A DNA stretch of 64,000 nt. It comes from Sporocytophaga myxococcoides DSM 11118. GTDB taxonomy: Bacteria; Bacteroidota; Bacteroidia; Cytophagales; Cytophagaceae. The notes under the pieces were generated by a model. That model made no database searches, had not been told where the DNA came from, and saw nothing but the letters and a program-made list of their open reading frames with translations. The stretch covers positions 366,425-430,424 of the forward strand of contig NZ_AUFX01000009.1 of NCBI RefSeq assembly GCF_000426725.1. Direction: 5' to 3'. Positions 62,147 to 64,000 of this stretch are shown piece after piece. A program made the position numbers and the translations under genes. Every line of letters begins with the position of its first letter. Position 1 is the stretch's first letter.

Positions 62147-62278
62147 TTAATTTTATATTTATGCTCGTTATTATTTTCTTTCTAGAATTTTGCGCAAAGA
62201 TAACCATTCGTTTCTCCTTTAAAAAGAAACTTGGTGATAGGTTATTCACTTCAGGTCATTTTTGAGTAAATTGGTGTC

Positions 62279-62890
62279 ATGAGTCTTAATAATTATCAAC
62301 TTAATCCGGAAGCTGTTCAGAACCTATTCAACGACTTTGTTTATATCATTCCGGAGAAATCCTCAGACCTGATCATAAAAAAGCATTCGGATTTGCCTTC
62401 TGCTCCCTCAATCCCAAAAATAAACCCAGAGCATATTGAGGTAAAAAAAGAAGAAACAAAACCACTTAAAGAAATTAAAAAGGATGATTCATTTAATTTA
62501 AAAGAATTAAAGAAAGAGCTTACATCATCAAAGATTTCCAAAAGAGCCATTATCATTATCAAAGAAGAGGATGCAATTAACGAATTAAAGACATTTCTTT
62601 TCAAAATTCTTCAGGCTGTAAAACTTTCGGAATCTGAAATACATTTGCACGTTCTTTCAGATGGCAGTTCAGTTGACCTGAATGCGATTTTAAAGGATTA
62701 TTCTACACAAAAAGTACTTTCATTCGGAACTCAGTTTTCAGCTGAACATAAAGCAGAACTTAACAAAGAAACAGTATTCTCAAAGGATACAAAGCTATTC
62801 CAGACTTTTAGCCTGAAAGAACTAATTACTGATACCGATAAGAAAAAAATATTATGGGGAAATCTTCAGGTAATTTTTCCTAGTAAATAA
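62279..62890 (+). CDS. soluble protein of unknown function
   Basis: 203 residues. N-terminal 90 residues are Lys/Glu-rich and probably unstructured (EHIEVKKEETKPLKEIKKDDSFNLKELKKELTSSK). The second half is an alpha/beta domain (RAIIIIKEEDAINELKTFLFKILQAVKLSESEIHLHVLSDGSSVDLNAILKDYSTQKVLSFGTQF). It may be one of the hypothetical proteins linked to DNA polymerase III in Bacteroidota, but I cannot confirm this. It lies before a bidirectional terminator. Confidence 0.6.
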   Translation: MSLNNYQLNPEAVQNLFNDFVYIIPEKSSDLIIKKHSDLPSAPSIPKINPEHIEVKKEETKPLKEIKKDDSFNLKELKKELTSSKISKRAIIIIKEEDAINELKTFLFKILQAVKLSESEIHLHVLSDGSSVDLNAILKDYSTQKVLSFGTQFSAEHKAELNKETVFSKDTKLFQTFSLKELITDTDKKKILWGNLQVIFPSK

Positions 62891-62915
62891 TTACTTATTA
62901 TTTACTCCTTTTAAA

Positions 62916-62954
62916 ATAAAAAAGGCTGTTTATATAAACAGCCTTTTTTATTTT
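62916..62954. terminator. bidirectional terminator
   Basis: A perfect palindrome GGCTGTTTAT/ATAAACAGCC (62924-62943) with A-run on the left and T-run on the right, between two convergent genes. Confidence 0.8.
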
Positions 62955-62972
62955 AATCCTCTTCTATATTAA

Positions 62973-64000
62973 TTAACGCTTAAGTAAGACAGAACCTTGT
63001 TTAACATAAGGTACTTTGTACTTGCCTGCCCCTTCATAGGTAACTGTCCATGGATATACCCCCTGCTCCATTATTTTATCCAGATAGAAGCCATCCCATG
63101 ACTTTTCTAAATCATTGCTTTGGAAGATGATCTCACCCCATCTGTTAAAGATTGTGATGTTGAAATTTTCAACGTGGTGACCAAATATCTGATATACATC
63201 ATCCTTACCATCACCATCTGGAGTAAAGACGTTAGGGAAGAAAACTTCAGGAGCACATTCTTCAATAACTTTTACATCTTTTTGAACACTACAGGTAGTA
63301 AATGAATTTGTTAAAGTTAACTGATAAATGCCTGGTGCTGTAATAGTCAAAATCTTTGAAGCTATATTACCCGGTGTCCACAGATAAGTGTCGCCACCAG
63401 TGCCTTTTCCTTCAATGGCAAAGGAAGGATCTGTTAAAGGACAGAAGGTAAATTCTGAAGGCATATTGATTACCGGAAGTTTATTTATACTAACCTTTAC
63501 AGTATAAACTGGAGAGAAGCAACCATTCTCATTACCCTGCAAATAATAAGTTCCTGCAGATACTGATTTAGGATCAGAAACAACACTAGTCCCTAATTGA
63601 TCGCTCCAATAAGTAATAATTAAATTTGGAGATGCCCCACTTATAACTCCAGGAGCAGTTAAATCGACTAACTCGGGCTCACATGCCATTAAATTACCAT
63701 TCACTGTAAATACTGGAGCTGGATTAACAGTCACTGTTACAGGCTGAACATCTGAACAAGTTCCTAAATCACCTTTAATATAGTAAGTTCCTGCTCCTAC
63801 GGAGGCTGGAGTAGCAACTACTGTCGTTGCAGCTGCATCACTGAAGTAGCTGAATGTTAAACCTGCCGTTGAACCTGTGGTTACAGAAGCAAGTGTCAGG
63901 TTTCCATTAGCCGGTGCACACACTGCTATCGGATTGGTTACTACTGTTGCACTAGGATTAACAGTCACTGTTACAGGCTGAATATCTGAACAAGTTCCTA
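62973..64000 (-). CDS. large repetitive surface protein with CHU_C (gliding/T9SS type B) C-terminus, partial
   Basis: The frame stays open to the right edge, so only the last 342 residues or so are present; the internal GTG at 63968 is not the true start. The visible part has tandem Ig-like/SprB-like units (PVTVTVNPAPVFTVNG..., AGTYYIKGDLGTCSDVQ) with a 78-residue period, and ends in the gliding motility-associated C-terminal domain: FFPNVFTPDGDGKDDVYQIFGHHVENFNITIFNRWGEIIFQSND...GVYPWTVTYEG. That domain directs type IX (type B) export. It is probably a large adhesin, like SprB-type proteins. Confidence 0.88.
   Translation of the reverse strand, partial: GTCSDIQPVTVTVNPSATVVTNPIAVCAPANGNLTLASVTTGSTAGLTFSYFSDAAATTVVATPASVGAGTYYIKGDLGTCSDVQPVTVTVNPAPVFTVNGNLMACEPELVDLTAPGVISGASPNLIITYWSDQLGTSVVSDPKSVSAGTYYLQGNENGCFSPVYTVKVSINKLPVINMPSEFTFCPLTDPSFAIEGKGTGGDTYLWTPGNIASKILTITAPGIYQLTLTNSFTTCSVQKDVKVIEECAPEVFFPNVFTPDGDGKDDVYQIFGHHVENFNITIFNRWGEIIFQSNDLEKSWDGFYLDKIMEQGVYPWTVTYEGAGKYKVPYVKQGSVLLKR
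63721..64000 (-). repeat. 234-bp tandem repeat inside the surface-protein gene
   Basis: The 46 bases at 63721-63766 recur at 63955-64000 with one difference (AACATCT versus AATATCT), a distance of 234 bp or 78 codons. This fits recent duplication of one Ig-like unit; further copies probably lie beyond the window. Confidence 0.75.

Overview
The window looks like a chromosomal piece of a low-G+C, aerobic, probably gliding member of the Bacteroidota, order Cytophagales (a Cytophaga/Sporocytophaga-like organism is my inference). The reasons are a gliding-motility-type C-terminal (CHU_C) domain on the protein at the right edge, type IX secretion C-terminal sorting domains, a DUF4249 lipoprotein beside a TonB-dependent receptor with an STN domain, a lipidated BamA/TamA homologue, TANNTTTG-type -7 boxes, and many Sec-signal proteins ending in '(A/G)Q'. 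There are no rRNA genes, insertion sequences, CRISPR arrays or prophage genes.

Layout. 1-4.0 kb: an unfamiliar accessory cassette (tail of a cut-off gene, a 629-aa unknown protein, and a 587-aa protein ending in a HEPN-like RNxxxH motif), a candidate defence module. 4.1-6.8 kb: a Crp/Fnr regulator, an outer-membrane protein and an OmpA-type protein. 6.8-14.0 kb (minus): a surface uptake operon (unknown secreted protein, TonB receptor, DUF4249 lipoprotein, MG2-type protein). 14.2-15.8 kb: a lipoprotein sulfatase. 16.1-29.0 kb: a large chemotaxis locus with a GAF/PAS sensor, a protein carrying a CheZ-like QDxxxQ motif, STAS, CheY, MCP, OprB-like porin, STAS, CheY, CheA, CheW, CheR, CheD and CheB. 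It contains a partly decayed second copy of the STAS-CheY-CheA-CheW unit, with remnants of cheA and cheW after the first cheY and a remnant of the CheZ-like gene before the second STAS. Each copy has lost what the other keeps.

29.0-41.2 kb: mixed single genes (a broken T9SS sorting domain, GNAT, tautomerase, AraC, DUF1398, NYN/OST-HTH, CoA-transferase, Crp/Fnr, dehalogenase-like hydrolase, aconitase), several with visible palindromes or promoter-like elements. 41.3-43.0 kb: a T9SS-secreted protein made of two internal repeats. 43.1-43.9 kb: five tRNA genes on the minus strand, tRNA-Ser followed by a tandemly duplicated Pro-Arg pair. 44.1-62.9 kb: largely housekeeping genes (Bat-type VWA/TPR pair, thiolase, MORN-variant protein, purC, STAS, RNase Z, VUT transporter, TrmH-type methyltransferase, TamL-like protein, hemF, PAP2 phosphatase, LytTR regulator, riboflavin synthase, polyprenyl glycosylphosphotransferase, pcm, thioesterase, deoxyhypusine-synthase-like protein). 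63.0-64.0 kb: the C-terminal part of a large repetitive surface protein that continues beyond the window.

Together the window joins sensing and motility control (chemotaxis locus, gliding/T9SS surface proteins) to surface nutrient capture (TonB/DUF4249/porin/sulfatase). The most unusual items are the reciprocally decayed chemotaxis duplication, the HEPN cassette, the tRNA duplication with a compensatory acceptor-stem change and a lost terminator, and a palindrome placed about 41 bp upstream of a predicted start site next to a Crp/Fnr gene.
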